In this document: positions 1 to 12,200 of the stretch, piece by piece
Position numbering within the stretch: position 1 is the first letter of the stretch
Layout: each line of letters starts with the position of its first letter
From: Amyloporia xantha
Lineage: Eukaryota > Basidiomycota > Agaricomycetes > Polyporales > Adustoporiaceae
Assembly: GCA_036971615.1 (NCBI GenBank)
Contig: JAYKKR010000006.1
Coordinates: forward strand, 434,001 to 498,000
Direction: 5' to 3'
Length of the DNA stretch: 64,000 nt
Position numbers and translations under genes: made by a program
The notes under the pieces: model-generated
Database searches by the model: none
What the model was told of the DNA's origin: nothing
Seen by the model: only the letters and a program-made list of their open reading frames with translations

Positions 1-1213
1 AGTCCCGCCCATGCCCGACCTCCGAAACGTGAAGGGAACGGACACCGTCATGATCTTCCACACTTCAGGGTCCACTTCGGGCTCCCCCAAGTTGATACCG
101 TGCAGCTATACGTGGCTGAACTCGGTTATCTCAAAAGCTGGCCAAATCAGCAAGCCTATCAACAGCAGGCGACAAGACGTCACCGTCTTCATGTATGTCC
201 ACCTTACAATCTGGCTCTGATTGGCAGGGATTCATAGTACTACTTTCAGGGGTAGCATATGCCATATTGGTCAGACTTTCATGCTCATAGGATCCCTGCA
301 GCATGGTGCCTGCACCATTCAACCCACCGAAATCGGATTTTCATCTGAGGAGCTTCTGGACATGATTGCACGCTGCGGTCTCAACCGTCTCAACCAGTTC
401 CCCGCCTTCCTCGGTATCCATCTGCGCAACTCTCGCCGAAACCCAGCACTACTCGCGCGCCTGTGCGCCCTCGACGAGATCCTCTACTCCGGCCAGCCCA
501 TGCCCGTCGAGGATGAAGAATGGGCATACCAAAACGGCATGCAACTGACTAACCTGTTCGGGAGCACCGAGTGCGGCGCGATGCTCCTGTCCGTGCGCGG
601 AGGCGGACGCCCCAGCCCGTTCTTGCGGCCTATGGCCGGCGTCAAGTACGGGTTCTTCCCCATATCCTCCTCCTCCCCAGACGCCGCGTCCGAATTCCGA
701 ACCCTGAACGGAGAGCTGCGGGAGCTCGTGATCCTCGCCGAGTCGGGCGACTGTCCGGATCCCTCGCTCCGCGCTGCCGACGGTCATTACCACACCGGCG
801 ACCTGTTCCTCGAGGTCGCGCCGGGCGCGTACGCCTCGCGCGGACGGAACGACGACTGGATCAAGAGCGCGAACGCCCTGCGCTGCGACACGAAGGCGAT
901 CGAGGACAACGTGCGCGCCACGTGCGGCGAGCTGATCGCCGAGTGCGTCGTGGTGGGGAACGGGCGCCCGTCGCCTGCGCTCTTCGTCGAGGCTAAGGGC
1001 GCGGTGGACGGCGAGAAGCTGAAAAAGGAGATCATACGCCGCACGAGGCACTTTCACGCGAGGCGGTATCTCCATGAGCGCATCACGTCGCCGAAGATGG
1101 TCGTCGTTGTGCCGAGCAACTCCCTGCCTCGGACGGCCACGAAGGGCAATGTCCGTCGTCGGGCGGTTGAGGACATGTTCAAGACACAATTAGACCAGAT
1201 GTTCGCGGCTTGA
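1..1213 (+). CDS. Adenylate-forming (AMP-binding) enzyme, C-terminal part, 5' end off window
   Basis: Member of the acyl-CoA synthetase / NRPS-like adenylation superfamily, which activates a carboxylic acid with ATP to an acyl-adenylate. The frame is open to the left edge, so the N terminus is missing. The phosphate-loop motif HTSGSTSGSPKLIP lies at about 59-100. A 57-bp intron at 193-249 (GTATGT...CAG with a CTGAT branch site) restores the frame; the second exon is 250-1213. Downstream motifs in order are NLFGSTECG (about 550-580), YHTGDLF (about 790), RGRNDDWIKSANA (about 838-876) and the C-terminal LPRTATKGNVRR with the expected catalytic lysine. The protein ends about 20 residues later, so there is no carrier or reductase domain after the adenylation domain. 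That fits a stand-alone synthetase-like protein or the end of a degraded NRPS-like gene. Substrate cannot be read from the sequence. Confidence 0.85.
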
Positions 1214-1946
1214 GTACTTAGCGCTCAGGCCTTGGTTGGTGCGAAATTTCGCTCGGACGATTTAATGGACTTCTTTTCATATTAGTTCGATCATACTTCA
1301 TAATTATTAGATCTAGAGATGGCATGGATTAATCGTACTGTATCCTCACCCACGAGTAATTACTGTATTTCTTTCTGCACCGTTGCTTTTTGCCACTCAT
1401 TGCTATTGCTATTACTGTATCTACTACACATTCAGGAACTCGGTCAATCGAAACCCAGTTTGGTTCGGTTCATCATGTTACCGCGGAAGGTCCAATTGGT
1501 TGCCACCGACCCCGCGCTTTCAATAGCAATCACGATCATTCACTCTCTTCCGCTTAAACATGCGATCGTCTGTGGACGTGCTAGTCTCTCATTAGGATAT
1601 GGTTCGGGCAGCGTGAGAGTAATGGATTACGTAGCGCGCATTGCCACAGAGTCCGACAAGGTAGTACAATCGATTACTAGACGTAGATAGGCTAAGGAAA
1701 TCAGTGACGGAATAAAGGAAAGGAGCAGTATGGAAAAGAGAGTGCGATGAAAGGTGCGACTAAGAAAGAAAACGAGAGAGGTGGGCGAAAGCCCGCTAGG
1801 GCTATCCGACATGATGAGCGCCTCTCGCGCGCTATGGGGAAAGACGGAGGTGAGCAGCGATTCCCAAGTATTAGGAGGGGCAGCGACGCATCCGCGAGCC
1901 GTGGATTCCCCATTAGGTTAGGAGCTGGCGGGAGGACTTACCAGAT
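1214..1946. other. Intergenic stretch, no supported gene
   Basis: Contains the 3' flank of the adenylate-forming gene and AT-rich sequence. Short open frames on both strands lack recognisable motifs, start context or splice structure. I see no repeat or promoter I can support. Confidence 0.5.
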
Positions 1947-3015
1947 TCAACGTACACGTGGCATGGTGTACCGAACAAAAGAATCGTGTACGGCTGGTGT
2001 GGCTTGCATGTACGGAGCCATTACTTGTGCGTGTTTGCGAAGATACAGCGTGAAGGCTTCACTGGCCCACCGTCCTTTGGACTTGACAACGTCAAAAGGA
2101 ACTCCCCGTAACAGGTACTCGAGGGTACCGCCAATTCGGATGCCGTGGCCTTGCAGCGGGTCGATGCCTGCCGCACGCGATGCTTTCACGATGCGTGCCA
2201 GAAAAGCCGGTTTTGTTAGAGGGCGGGGACTTCCTTTTACCGTGTGGGTAAACAACGGGCCATTCACTGGTGGTGCATTTGTTAGAGGGAGTGCTCGGAC
2301 GCACAGATCACGTGATTTAGGCGCCCATACGTCGTACATACCTGTGGTCTCTGCCTGTATCTTTCCTTAATCCGTGCTATGAGTAGCCTTCGGTTAGGTG
2401 TCGGTGTATGTGTCGGGTTAGCTGTTTTGGCGCCTACTCTCCCTCCTGAGTTCCTAGGAGTATATCTGCTCTCTGAGCACCCCTTTGCGTCTGTGTTTCC
2501 TCTATTCTCGCGACAGCATTGACCCGTAGATGGTTGGCGAAGGCAGCGGTTGGGTCTGATGGTCCATCTTGGGTTGCCCAGAAGACGTCCTCGCCACCAG
2601 GAGCTGACTTTGTCCTAGGGATAAAGAAGACGGTTTCAGACAGATTGTTGCAGTCACGCGCTACACGGACGTCAGAGGGCTTGACGTGTATAGTCGGGTC
2701 GAAGGATCGTAAGGTTGGAATTGTGAGTTCGCCGACACGCGCGACCGCATAGAACGCGGTCGTGAGGCACGCCCAAACTGCGGCGTCTAGTGGGGTGTCA
2801 AGTGAAAAATGGTCACGTAGGGTGCAGAGGTACTCTACGGTGTATGGACGTCTCTTCTTGCGCTTTGAGGACTTCGGTTCGATGTTCTCCGCGGCCCGCA
2901 GCAGAGCCTCTGTCTCCATTGGGTTGATGAGCCACGGGATGCCGTGCAGTATGTGCCATGCCCGGATACCGTAGAAATAGTTACAGATAGTACTGCTTAT
3001 GTCACGAGTTGACAT
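1947..3015 (-). pseudogene. Crypton-like tyrosine recombinase, 5'-truncated
   Basis: Two blocks on the minus strand encode a tyrosine recombinase catalytic core of the kind common in Agaricomycete genomes. The upstream block (3015-2434) has the STICNYFYGIRAWHILHG segment and the first catalytic arginine in ARVGELTIPTL. The downstream block (2339-1947) has the H-x-x-R box (GHGIRIGG), the GRW box and the nucleophile region TLYLRKH. The blocks should join between HLRVN and PPVNGPLF, but I could not place a clean intron there, so an intron with unusual borders or a lesion must lie in about 2290-2515. Family similarity stops at about codon 7 of the first block, beside a candidate LTR edge at 3000, suggesting that insertion of the Gypsy element cut off the N terminus. 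Probably inactive. Confidence 0.75.
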
Positions 3016-3567
3016 TGAGCGTTTCTTCCTTTCTATATACGGACGATTTTCTCCTTTTACTCATCGTTATTGTCCCCTCTTATTCAAACGGCCATTCTAC
3101 TGTACACACAGCAAGCTCCCTGTTCATGGACTTAGACGCGCCGACCATTACAGGTCACATGTTCCTTCCCACGGACTCCGTCCCGCCTTCCCTTTACGGA
3201 CATTTACTTAAGCACGGTGCCGGCCGACCACGGGCCCCGCCGGGCTCCGCTCACGACATCACTTATGACTCATAGCCTGCTTACTCAGGCTGCGCACAGA
3301 CCACCTGTGCACGGACCATGTAGATAGCCTGCCCTGAACTCTTGTAGTATATAAGTAGTACGCCTCTGCCTGGGGACTTCAGTTTCGACCTCTTGTCCCT
3401 AGGTAAGCCAAGCTTGCCTGTACCTACTTATCTTTACTTACGTTTATTTATCTTGTCCCTAGCCTTAGACTTGAGCATAGCTCGTCATCGCTTCGATAAG
3501 ACCTAGTCGAACGCCCTCGGCCGTTTAGGTTTGTTCTTCCCCTGTCGCTTGACTCTAAGTCGCGACA
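3000..3567 (+). repeat. Candidate 5' LTR of the Gypsy element
   Basis: TGTCACGA at 3000 and TCGCGACA ending at 3567 are near-perfect inverted termini (7 of 8), as expected of an LTR of about 568 bp. A TATATAAG box lies inside and the gag leader follows. The 3' LTR is lost, so the boundaries cannot be confirmed by comparison. I could not assign a primer-binding site with confidence. Confidence 0.4.
3348..3355 (+). promoter_or_regulatory. TATA box of candidate Gypsy LTR promoter
   Basis: TATATAAG stands about 590 bp upstream of the first gag methionine, inside the candidate LTR. It is a plausible core promoter for the genomic transcript starting near 3380. Position and sequence are the only evidence. 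Confidence 0.4.
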
Positions 3568-3941
3568 TTAGGTCGAAACTCCCCATCGCCGCCGGCGTTC
3601 ACATTTTCCAAAATCCCTTTCCATAGGTTGGGTGGTGCGCACCTTTACTATACTTCGATTACCGTTACGATACAAAGTCGGGAACTCGGTGCTCGTGTCG
3701 CCATCCCCCGCACGTAGACACATCGCCACCTCGTAGTGGAACGAGCTTTCAGAGACTGCACTTCAGTGGGCGTCTCTTGTTGGGTTGACCAACGCGTGGT
3801 CTAGATTCCTGCAGCGAAATAATCAAAGGCTGTACTGGGTCCCACGTGAATTGCGAACCACTCGGGGTTCTCTCGGGCGCCGTAGCTACGTAGTCAAACG
3901 GTCCTCTTTACGTACGTGCACCTCCCCTTCCTCCATCCATC

Positions 3942-5419
3942 GTGGCAGAAGAACTCCACTGTCACGGACTCGTTCACGCCTTCGACACCCAGGACCAAAC
4001 CGACTGCTATTTCGAGGAAAACAACTGGTTCGATTGTCCCCGACAACCGTGTCCCAATCGAACCCCGCGTTCCATTACCGAGCCTTCCCCGAATAATCGA
4101 TTTGTTCCTATCCGGCGTGTCCAACATCCCGCAGGACCCAGGAGCGAGCACACTTCACTCTCACGTCACACCACCCCTGTTCCCTCTCGACCCGCCACCC
4201 CTGGCTCATCTATTCCTCGACCTGGCGGCAGCGTTAGCCGCAGCCAAAGTCAAGAAGGAGGAGTCTCCCATCTCCCTACTCCCCCTGTCTCGCGAGCGAA
4301 TCCACCTGCAGGAACCCAAAGAGGAGTCGCGCAGTCCGAGTCTACGCAGCCGACAGTCCCTGTCGTATCTCAACCCGTCACCTCCACCTCGTCGTCGGCA
4401 CCGCGTGGCCGTTAGACCACCCGTCCTACCCCGCGTCACACGACCGCTTCGCAGCAACAACCACCGCCTCCGTCCTCGCAGCAAACTACGACCTCCCCCG
4501 CGACGGTAATGGCTGTAGACAAAGGCATTGCGAAGCTTCTCCTTCCCCAACACTACGATGGCGAGAGCGTTGTGGAATGTAAACGGTACCTCGCCCAACT
4601 CTCGGAGTATCTCGACTACAATACGGACTTAGCTTCCGTCAAGCTACAGGTCCAGGTCGCGATCAGTCTTCTCGACGGAAAAGCCCGTGAATGGGGCACT
4701 CCTTTCCTGGCGGACTATGTAGCTGGCCGCACCCCTTTCGCCACGCGTAAGGCCTTCACCGACGCCTTCACCGCCCGTTTCGGACATCTCGACGACGCAG
4801 CCGCCGCACAAGTCGAGCTCACCAAAATCTGCGCTCGTAACTTACGCGACTCGAGAACGGCCGCACAGTTCTCCGCTCAATTCAAGGGTCCGGCGGACCG
4901 TTCTGGCTACGGAAAGCTAGAACTCCGTGACAAGTACCTTAGCGGCATCCCCTCACGCATCTACCGCAAAATCGAGCTCAAACCTTTCGACGACTGGGTT
5001 AGCGCAGAAAAACGAGTCCTCGCCGTCGAACAGATCCTGGACATAAGCCGCGCGCGCCGTCCGGATCTCAATATGTTCACTCGTGGTGGGGCTCGTGCGT
5101 CACAGGGGCGCCAACAAGCCGCCGCTTCTTCTTCTACTATTGCGGCTGTTGGTGATGGAAAGTTCAACGGCTCCTGTTACGGTTGCGGGAAACCGGGGTA
5201 TCGTCGGAAGGACTGTCCATCCTGCAAGGACAAACCTTACACTCCGCGCCAGGGTGTGCGAGCTACGGTTGCTGCAAGCGCAGCAATGCCAAGCGCTCAG
5301 CCCGAACAGGCACAAGTTGTGCAACAGACACCGGGAGATCTCTCGGCTATGTTAGCGTCTGTGTCTGCATTGGCCAATGAGGTAAAGTCCATGCGGGAGG
5401 AACTGGGGCAGTATCGCGC
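3942..5419 (+). pseudogene. gag: Gypsy gag polyprotein, stop codon and insertion
   Basis: Structural capsid/nucleocapsid protein of the Gypsy element. The frame opening at 3942 runs through a Ser/Pro/Thr-rich N-terminal region to TAG at 4413-4415. The same frame reopens and includes ATG 4509, after which comes the conserved retrotransposon gag core (LLPQHYDGESVVECKRYLAQ, then GKAREWGTPF and FTARFGHLDDAAAAQ) and one zinc knuckle (CYGCGKPGYRRKDC, about 5178-5219). The knuckle has tyrosine where the zinc-binding histidine belongs. The frame is broken at 5420 by the nested LTR element. In the uninterrupted site it would run on from 13656 and stop at TGA 13675-13677. The N-terminal region may instead be leader, with translation from 4509; I cannot separate these. 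It precedes pol in a -1 arrangement. Confidence 0.8.
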
Positions 5420-6266
5420 TGTAAGTCGTGACGGTGCGCCGTCCCGTGTGCGAATGTGTTCGTCCGAGGGGCTATGGGGGAGCTGCGAGCTTCCAAAGGA
5501 AAGTGTGGTGGTGTGGAATGAGTGAAGGGTGGAACAACGTGCGAGACTCAGCTCTGTACTCGGAATGTGCTCCTTCCCAATAGTAGCGCCGCTGCGCTAT
5601 GTCGAATCCCGGTGCAAAGCTCTGTCTGAAAAACCCAGAAAATGCCCGCTGGCACTCGATCGCTTCCCTCTGCCGCGTGTGGAGAGCCTCAGTATCGCAG
5701 TATCACAGTATCGCAGTAAAGTCGTATAGAGAGCCACTGCGACTCTACACTAAACCCGGTGAAAGAAAAGAAAGTACGCAGTTTGCCCTGCCGCTTGCAG
5801 AGCCCCGGTGTCGCAGTATCGCAGTATCGCAGTGTCGCAGTGTCGCAGTAAAAGACGTATAGAGTGCCGCTGCAGCTCTACACTAAGCCCGGTAAGAGAA
5901 AGAGAGTGTCTATTCCCCAGTAGTGAGATGTACAGGGGAGTCCTAGTAGTATGGTACCAAGGGGGAACTGAAGAGCAAGCTACCTTCCGGCCACGTCGTC
6001 TACCCTCCGCTGACTAAGCGGAACGAAGCGGTGTCAGTCCGGAAGGAAGAATCACAAAATCGGAATAAAGCGGAGGGAAGGGGAGGAAAGATAAGATAAA
6101 ACACCAAAACCAATTAGATCAAAAATGCAAAATAAATGAGAATCAAATCGAACACCAAAGCTGTATGGTGGACACGGAGGAGGGAGGAACAACACCTGAG
6201 GAAGAGAGAGAATGAGATGCTTGCTTGTCCGTGCTTTCACCCCCCAGCCCGATACCTCTCCTTACA
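5420..6266 (-). repeat. LTR (3' LTR in element polarity)
   Basis: An 847-bp LTR with perfect TGTAAG/CTTACA termini. Inside are clusters of the 8-9 bp word TCGCAGTA/TCGCAGTG (about 5695-5722 and 5812-5852) within an imperfect duplication of about 120 bp (about 5680-5790 and 5795-5915). There is also an inverted pair TCCGCT/AGCGGA near 6007-6023. It matches 12806-13651 almost perfectly. Confidence 0.93.
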
Positions 6267-9200
6267 CCCCCTTCACACTCAAATATTGACTGTCCCCAGT
6301 CAATCCCTCCATCTGCACCTGAAGCACCTGAACATGATCCGCAAGGTTGCGGAAATTGTCATTGCACTGTTTCACGAACCAGAGCAAAGCCTCGTGACGG
6401 GTCTCCAGAACCTGATAGACGTCCTCTCCCCACTCCGGACAGGTGGAGTCAGCAACAGATATGGTCGCATCGAGTAGCATCTTTCTTTCTCCTGTAGAGT
6501 CCACAGCAACAGGTCGGGCGTAGTGCCAATCCTCCAGTGTCCAGCTGGCCCCGGAAAGTTCCTCGACTTGTGCGCGTTTCTCAAGACTCGGAAACTCCGC
6601 AACGGATGGGCTCGCCTCCTGCACGTAGAGACCGTAGACTGTGTCCCCTTCCGTACTGGATGTCGGCGGCCCCGCTTGGCGCACTTCGCTTTCCCTCGCC
6701 AGCGCATCGTCGTCCTCCGCCTGATGTGTCTCGAGAAGGTCCTCTCCCGGCTCATCCGAGCTCCCGCCATCTGCCTCGTCATTCGCCCTGCCAGGTACGT
6801 CGAGGGATACACTTTCCTCCTCGAAGAGTTCGAGTAACTCCAGGCTTGGCGTCTCCAGTTCCGTCGGTTCCGCGCGTTGAGCCCAGTCGAAAGGCGGTGG
6901 CAGCTGTGACTTCCAGTCCTTCCCCCACTCGCGCTCCGCCAGCTCCTCGACACCCTGCAGCCACGCCGCACGCTCCCGCGCTTCGCGTCGATCACGCCAA
7001 GCACGATGTTCTTCCTCGGGGGACAAAGGATTCTTGCACGCGTTCTCGCCTCCTTCTCCGTCGAGTTCATGCGCGCCCCCGCCGGCAGCCCCGTTTGCAG
7101 CATTGTCCTCCATGCGTACGTCCACCGCGCCTCGGTAAGACCCCTCATCGTCAGTTCCCGCTGAGCTCCCGCTCATTCCTCCCGCTGCCGTCGCATCCCT
7201 CCCGCACGTCTCGTAGGTGCTCTCCAGCAGTCCCTCCGCACGCCACGGCGATGCTGTTTCAGACAAATTCGCTGCACGACATCCTTCGCGCATCGCTGCC
7301 AGCTCGCTTGGCCTGTCTTCCTGCCCCATCACCCCTCCAGGCCAACACTTGTCCATTGTTTGGTCCAACTTGTTCAGGTCCTCCGTGTCACTTGTGCTTC
7401 CTCCCGCAGTACACTCTGACCGCCCCGCGCCTCCGGGAGCTCGCCCATCCGCGCCCTGGTCAACCGCCGTGGTCTCTTCGTCTGGTGCATCTCCCGTCGG
7501 TGGCACACGCAGCCCCGTATTTAACTCCTCATCGTTCGCCGCACCGACCGTTCTACCCTCCGCCATCGGTGCATTCTGCATTTGACCTCTCGTCCCTCGT
7601 TCCTCCAAGCCGGCATTTCTTGTCGAGTCGGACACTGTATCCTCCACCGCCGGCGTGTGTGACACGGGGCTAGAGCGACTGCTCGCGGTCGAGTCGGGAC
7701 CTTCTGCGCCCTCTATACCCCGCTCGGAGCCTCCTGTTCCTGCACCAGTCTCCACTCGATTCGCTTCGTCACCGCGGGCGCTCGTCTCCCTGTCCGAACG
7801 CTGCGCTTGTTCCCCACGCATACTGACACAAGGTAAATGCGCTCGAATTTCCGTCGGGCCAGCCGCGTCTCGGGTGAACGCGTCTCTATCCGCACACCTT
7901 CCTCCTCCGCTCTCGTCCCCGTTCGCGCTCGCTTCATTTGCGCTTGCAGCTCCAGCGTCCAGGTTTTGTTCTTCGCCCCCGTCCTCCCTTTCCCTCGTCC
8001 TGTCCCGCGACACCATCACTTCCTCGTTCGCTAGCCCCCTTTTGTCTGAGGCTCGGCTCTTTTCTCCTTCCGATCCTCCAACAATGATCGCTCCTCCTTG
8101 CTCCACCGATACGTGCTCCCTTCCTTCCGTATCTGCCGCTGCACACGCCGTCCCGTTCAGCACTCCTTTGTTCCCCGCTGCAGGCATAGATGATGGAACA
8201 CGTCCAGGGAGCCAGCTAGGAACTGACCCAGGATCGGGCTGCCTCCCGGTACGTTGCTTGCCCCCTTCCGGCTCGAGATCCCTCCTCGTCTGTCGATCCT
8301 CGTCTTCGCGGGGGTCAGTTCGATCAACTCTATCCGAACGTCCGGTAGATGCTGCCCTGTCCTCGTCCTCAGGCCACGCTAGTTCCCCACGCGTATCGAG
8401 ACCTAGTTGACGCGCTTGAATCTTCGCCGGCTCTCTGGCATTGCGTGCGAGCGCATCGATGTCGGCTACCTTCCCCCTTCCGCTCCTGTCCTCGTCCCTG
8501 CTCACCTCGTTTCCGCTTGCTGTCCTCACCCCCAGTCCCCGTTCTTCGCCCCCACGCCCGTCCTCACCACCACTCATCCTCTCCTGCCTATCCCGCGACA
8601 CCTTCCCCTCTCTGTCCGCTAGACTCCTTCCGCCCGAGGCTATACCCTCCCCTCCTTCCGACACCATTGCTGTCGTCCGCGCTCCTTCCCGGCAGCTGCT
8701 AGATAGCAACTTTCCTGCCTGAGTTTCCGTCCCCGTGGTGCGAGAGTACGCGCGCGAGCCGTCGTCGTGCACGCTTTCCTTGTCTCCGCTCGCTAAGACC
8801 TGCTGCAGTTTGCTGGGTACCGACCCTCTTGCCGTTGTCGAGCTTATTCCTAACGTACCTCGTAACCCCTGTAGTGCGCTATAGAGTACGAGCCCGACTC
8901 GTAGACCCACGCGGCTGCACCTAACGAGTACACGCCTTGCCACTCCTAGTTCCCAGCTGGATCCGAACGCGCCCCTGTTCCCCGCCGAACGTTTGTAGTC
9001 TCCCATAGGCGCGCGTATCCAAGTCGTCCCCGTAAGTGTCTTAGACGAGTGTTCGTAAGTATTGTCCCGGGCGCTCGAGCATAGGTCCAGCGTCTTCCAT
9101 CCGTAGCCCTGTCTGCGCGCACTCGCCCAGTCCCTAGTTCGAACGCCAAGTTCGCCAGAAAGTCGTAGTCCGAGGCCAGTGTATGAGCCGTTCCACAAGA

Positions 9201-12200
9201 GTACGGACAACGGACGCGTCGGCTGTCGTTCGAACGGCGCAGCGCGCCCGCCCTCCGTTGTCGTACTCGTAGATCCGCCAGCTAACAGGGACCGCCAGAT
9301 ACCCAAATCAAAGCCTCGCAACCAGCGCGGAAGGGACGAGTACGCGGGTAAGGAGCACGTCAGGAATCGTTCGATCGGCGCGCCCCGCGCTCGTGCAAAT
9401 GTTGTGCTAGAAGAACTGATAGTCCCCAGTCCTGTGGGCTCCCAGACGCAGCTGTGAGGGTCCAGCACAGAGTACAAGAAAAACTCAGACCATGGACTCG
9501 GCGAGAACGTCGAGAAGCCTGGGACGGGCGGGGCGCCCGACAGCGCCAACTTCAGCGCTCGTCCGTTATTGTCGCCCGTCGTTGACTTCCCCGCCCCGTC
9601 GCCTCTCTCTTCTCCCCTGCTCGACCCCTTCGCGTTCCCTCCTGGTTCTGCATAACTTGTAGCTCCCAGCCGCTCTCGCTGTCCCCGCGCCGTCTGCACA
9701 TCTCTGCCGCCCCCGCGCTCTTCGTCCCGCAGCGTCTCCTCTCTCCCTCCCGACACGCTCGACGCACATAAACGCCCCCCCATCTCGGTTTCCCTTCCCT
9801 CCGTGTATCTCATATTGACTGCAACGGTCTCGTCCACCGCTGTCTCGACGCAATCTATCGTGTCCGAAGCAGTACGCACTGGCTCGACCCCCTCTGAGAT
9901 AAGTCTCTCCGCCCGTCTCGACGCGTCAAACGCGTCCGACCCGCGACTTGGGAGAAGTCCAAACAATGGACTCGGCGAGAGGGACGGGAAGTCTGGGACG
10001 GGCAGGGCGCTCGGCAGCGCTACCTGCAACGCTCGTCCTGCCTCCCCGACCGTCTCTGTTCTCCCTTTCGCAGCCCTCCGAGCTCGTTCTTCCTTGCCTA
10101 GCGCCTTCGCCGTCTGTTGTTCTGGTCCAGAGTCCCTTGCGAGCCTTTCACCTTCCGGCTGTTCATCTGTCCCTCGTCTTCTCTCCTCCCGCGCCCCTGC
10201 CTGGTCCCCTCCTGGTCCTTCTGCTGCGCTGGATGCGCGCCATCGCCCCTCCATCCCTGTTGCATTCTCTTCCGCGGCCCTAGTATCGAGTGCGGGCGCC
10301 TCCCCTATCACCGTCCCAATGCGCGCTGTCCTGCCAGTCGTAGATGCCGGTCCGGTCCCGTGTATGGTAAGTCCTTCGTCCCGTCTCCGAATTGACGACT
10401 CAGCGTCGTTCCTCAACGCGGTCGACGCTTCTCGGATTTGATGAACACGCTTCCCTGATAGCAGAATGTTCGGCGTCGTCGCGGGCTGTCGCTCAGAAGG
10501 GTCTCTTCCCCAGGCTTGTGCTCCGTTCGCTGTGAGTAGCTTCTCCGCGCGTTTCAATACCCCCGCATTCTGTGAAAGCTGACCTGCCAACTCTCCTCGC
10601 AGATCGATACATCCGCCGTCACACACAGCACCGGCTACATCACAGGGTACTGCGAGAACCGTAGAGGTTTGCGCCTTCGACAAGGACGCGGTTCCCGCCT
10701 CTTTCGATGCACTTGAGACGCGAGACGCTCCCTCCCTGACAACCCCAGCACGCGCTGTTCCACCTGTCGTATGCTCCGCCCCCGCCCAGTGCACGGTAAG
10801 CTCTCCTTCCAGTCTCAACGCGTCAAACGCGTCCGACCCGCGGCTCGCTACTAAATCAGTCGTGTATGTTCCGCCCCCGACGCTCAAGTCGTCCGTGCCC
10901 GACAGCTGGGGCTCGGTTGCCTCCGCTAGCCCTGACACACAACGGTTCGCCCCGCACGTTTGCCTGCTCGATGTCCGCGTGGATTCACAAGCCAACAGTG
11001 CGAACGGGCGCGACCCCTCCCGAATACGCTCGGCACTGTCGTCGTTCCGCGGAAGGAAGAGAGAGCACTTCAAGGGGCTTGTTCGCGTGAGTATCTCGCC
11101 CCCGCCCTTTTCGAGTTCGCTGGTTCCTAACTTTCCCGACCATTCCCCTGCACCCCGCTCCTCCCGACGCTCCTTTGCTCGTCCCGGCTTCTCCTGCACG
11201 CGCCCCTCTTCCTCGACACATCTTGTTCCTCCCGACGTGCTCGATACGCACTGCCGCCTGTCTCTCTCGCTTGCACTCTCTCGCGCGCCTCGGGTATTAA
11301 CTGAGGACATTCCTCCATCTCCTGGTCTAACCTGCCCTAATCTTCGAAACATGCTAGACAGTGCCGCCGCGTCCTGCCCCGTATGTTCGTTCCCCCGCCC
11401 CATCGCCTCACCTGCGCTTAACTCGACATTTCTCCACGTTTGCAGGACACTCTGACCATTCAAGCAGGGCGATGGGTCCTCGTTCCCGTACGCAGGGCCG
11501 ATCCGCTTTCCTTCCACGTCACGTCTAGACGTGTATGACGCGCTCGCCCCCTCCACCGGTGTCCTTTCGCAGCTCACCGCTTGTGATCTGTATGTTCGTG
11601 CCCCTTTTTGAGAACTGACTGTCCACGACACTCGCGCAATGCTTGCTTCATCCGACCCTGTGCGTGGACACACGGACGCCGCTTGCTGGCCTAATGTGGA
11701 GATCTCGACAAGCCCCATCGCCTCCCCCCATGTCGGCGCGATTGGCTCAGCCGAGTCCTCAGAGGAATCCCAATCCATACAAGTACACTCCTCCTCTTCC
11801 CGGAAGGCCGGTATGTTACGTGGCGAGGGATTCGTCCCTGTCTGAGGGTGCTCGCGCGCACTGGTTGCGCCCGTAGATCGGCCCGCGACGTACTCAGCCG
11901 TCGGGGGGTACGAGAAACCGTGAACCCTCCCTGACGAAGATAACGCGGCCAATCGAGCCGGTGAACTCGGATGCTCTGCGATGGAGAGGGGGCTCGCTCG
12001 CGCTGTATCAGGTGCGGGTCCGTCGCTCTCCCTCCTTTTCGCTCTTGTGCTCCCTTCTGAACCTGTACCCCCAGTATCGACGAACAGCGTCCCTTCCGCC
12101 ACTGTCCCGGTATGCTTCGGTCCGCGAGACGTGCTAAATGCCGCCCCCGCCGTGGAGTGCACGCCGCCCGATCCGCCCGAGGAAAGAAATGGTTCTTCTT

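Noticed and set aside
449..1189. Minus-strand frame opposite the adenylate-forming gene
   Set aside because: Shadow of the real plus-strand exon, whose motifs are unambiguous.
1319..1690. 123-codon plus frame after the adenylate-forming gene
   Set aside because: No motif, low-complexity hydrophobic start, no conserved features; probably chance.
6537..8410. Long plus-strand open frames of 250-380 codons over the nested LTR element (also 9803-10441)
   Set aside because: They are antisense shadows of the 2206-codon minus frame in GC-rich repetitive DNA. The element polarity given by the purine tract and primer site is minus.
12080..12110. VDTGG in the giant ORF as a retroviral-type protease site
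   Set aside because: The flanking hydrophobic pattern and the ILG-type second motif of aspartyl proteases are missing; Gly/Thr-rich sequence gives the word by chance.
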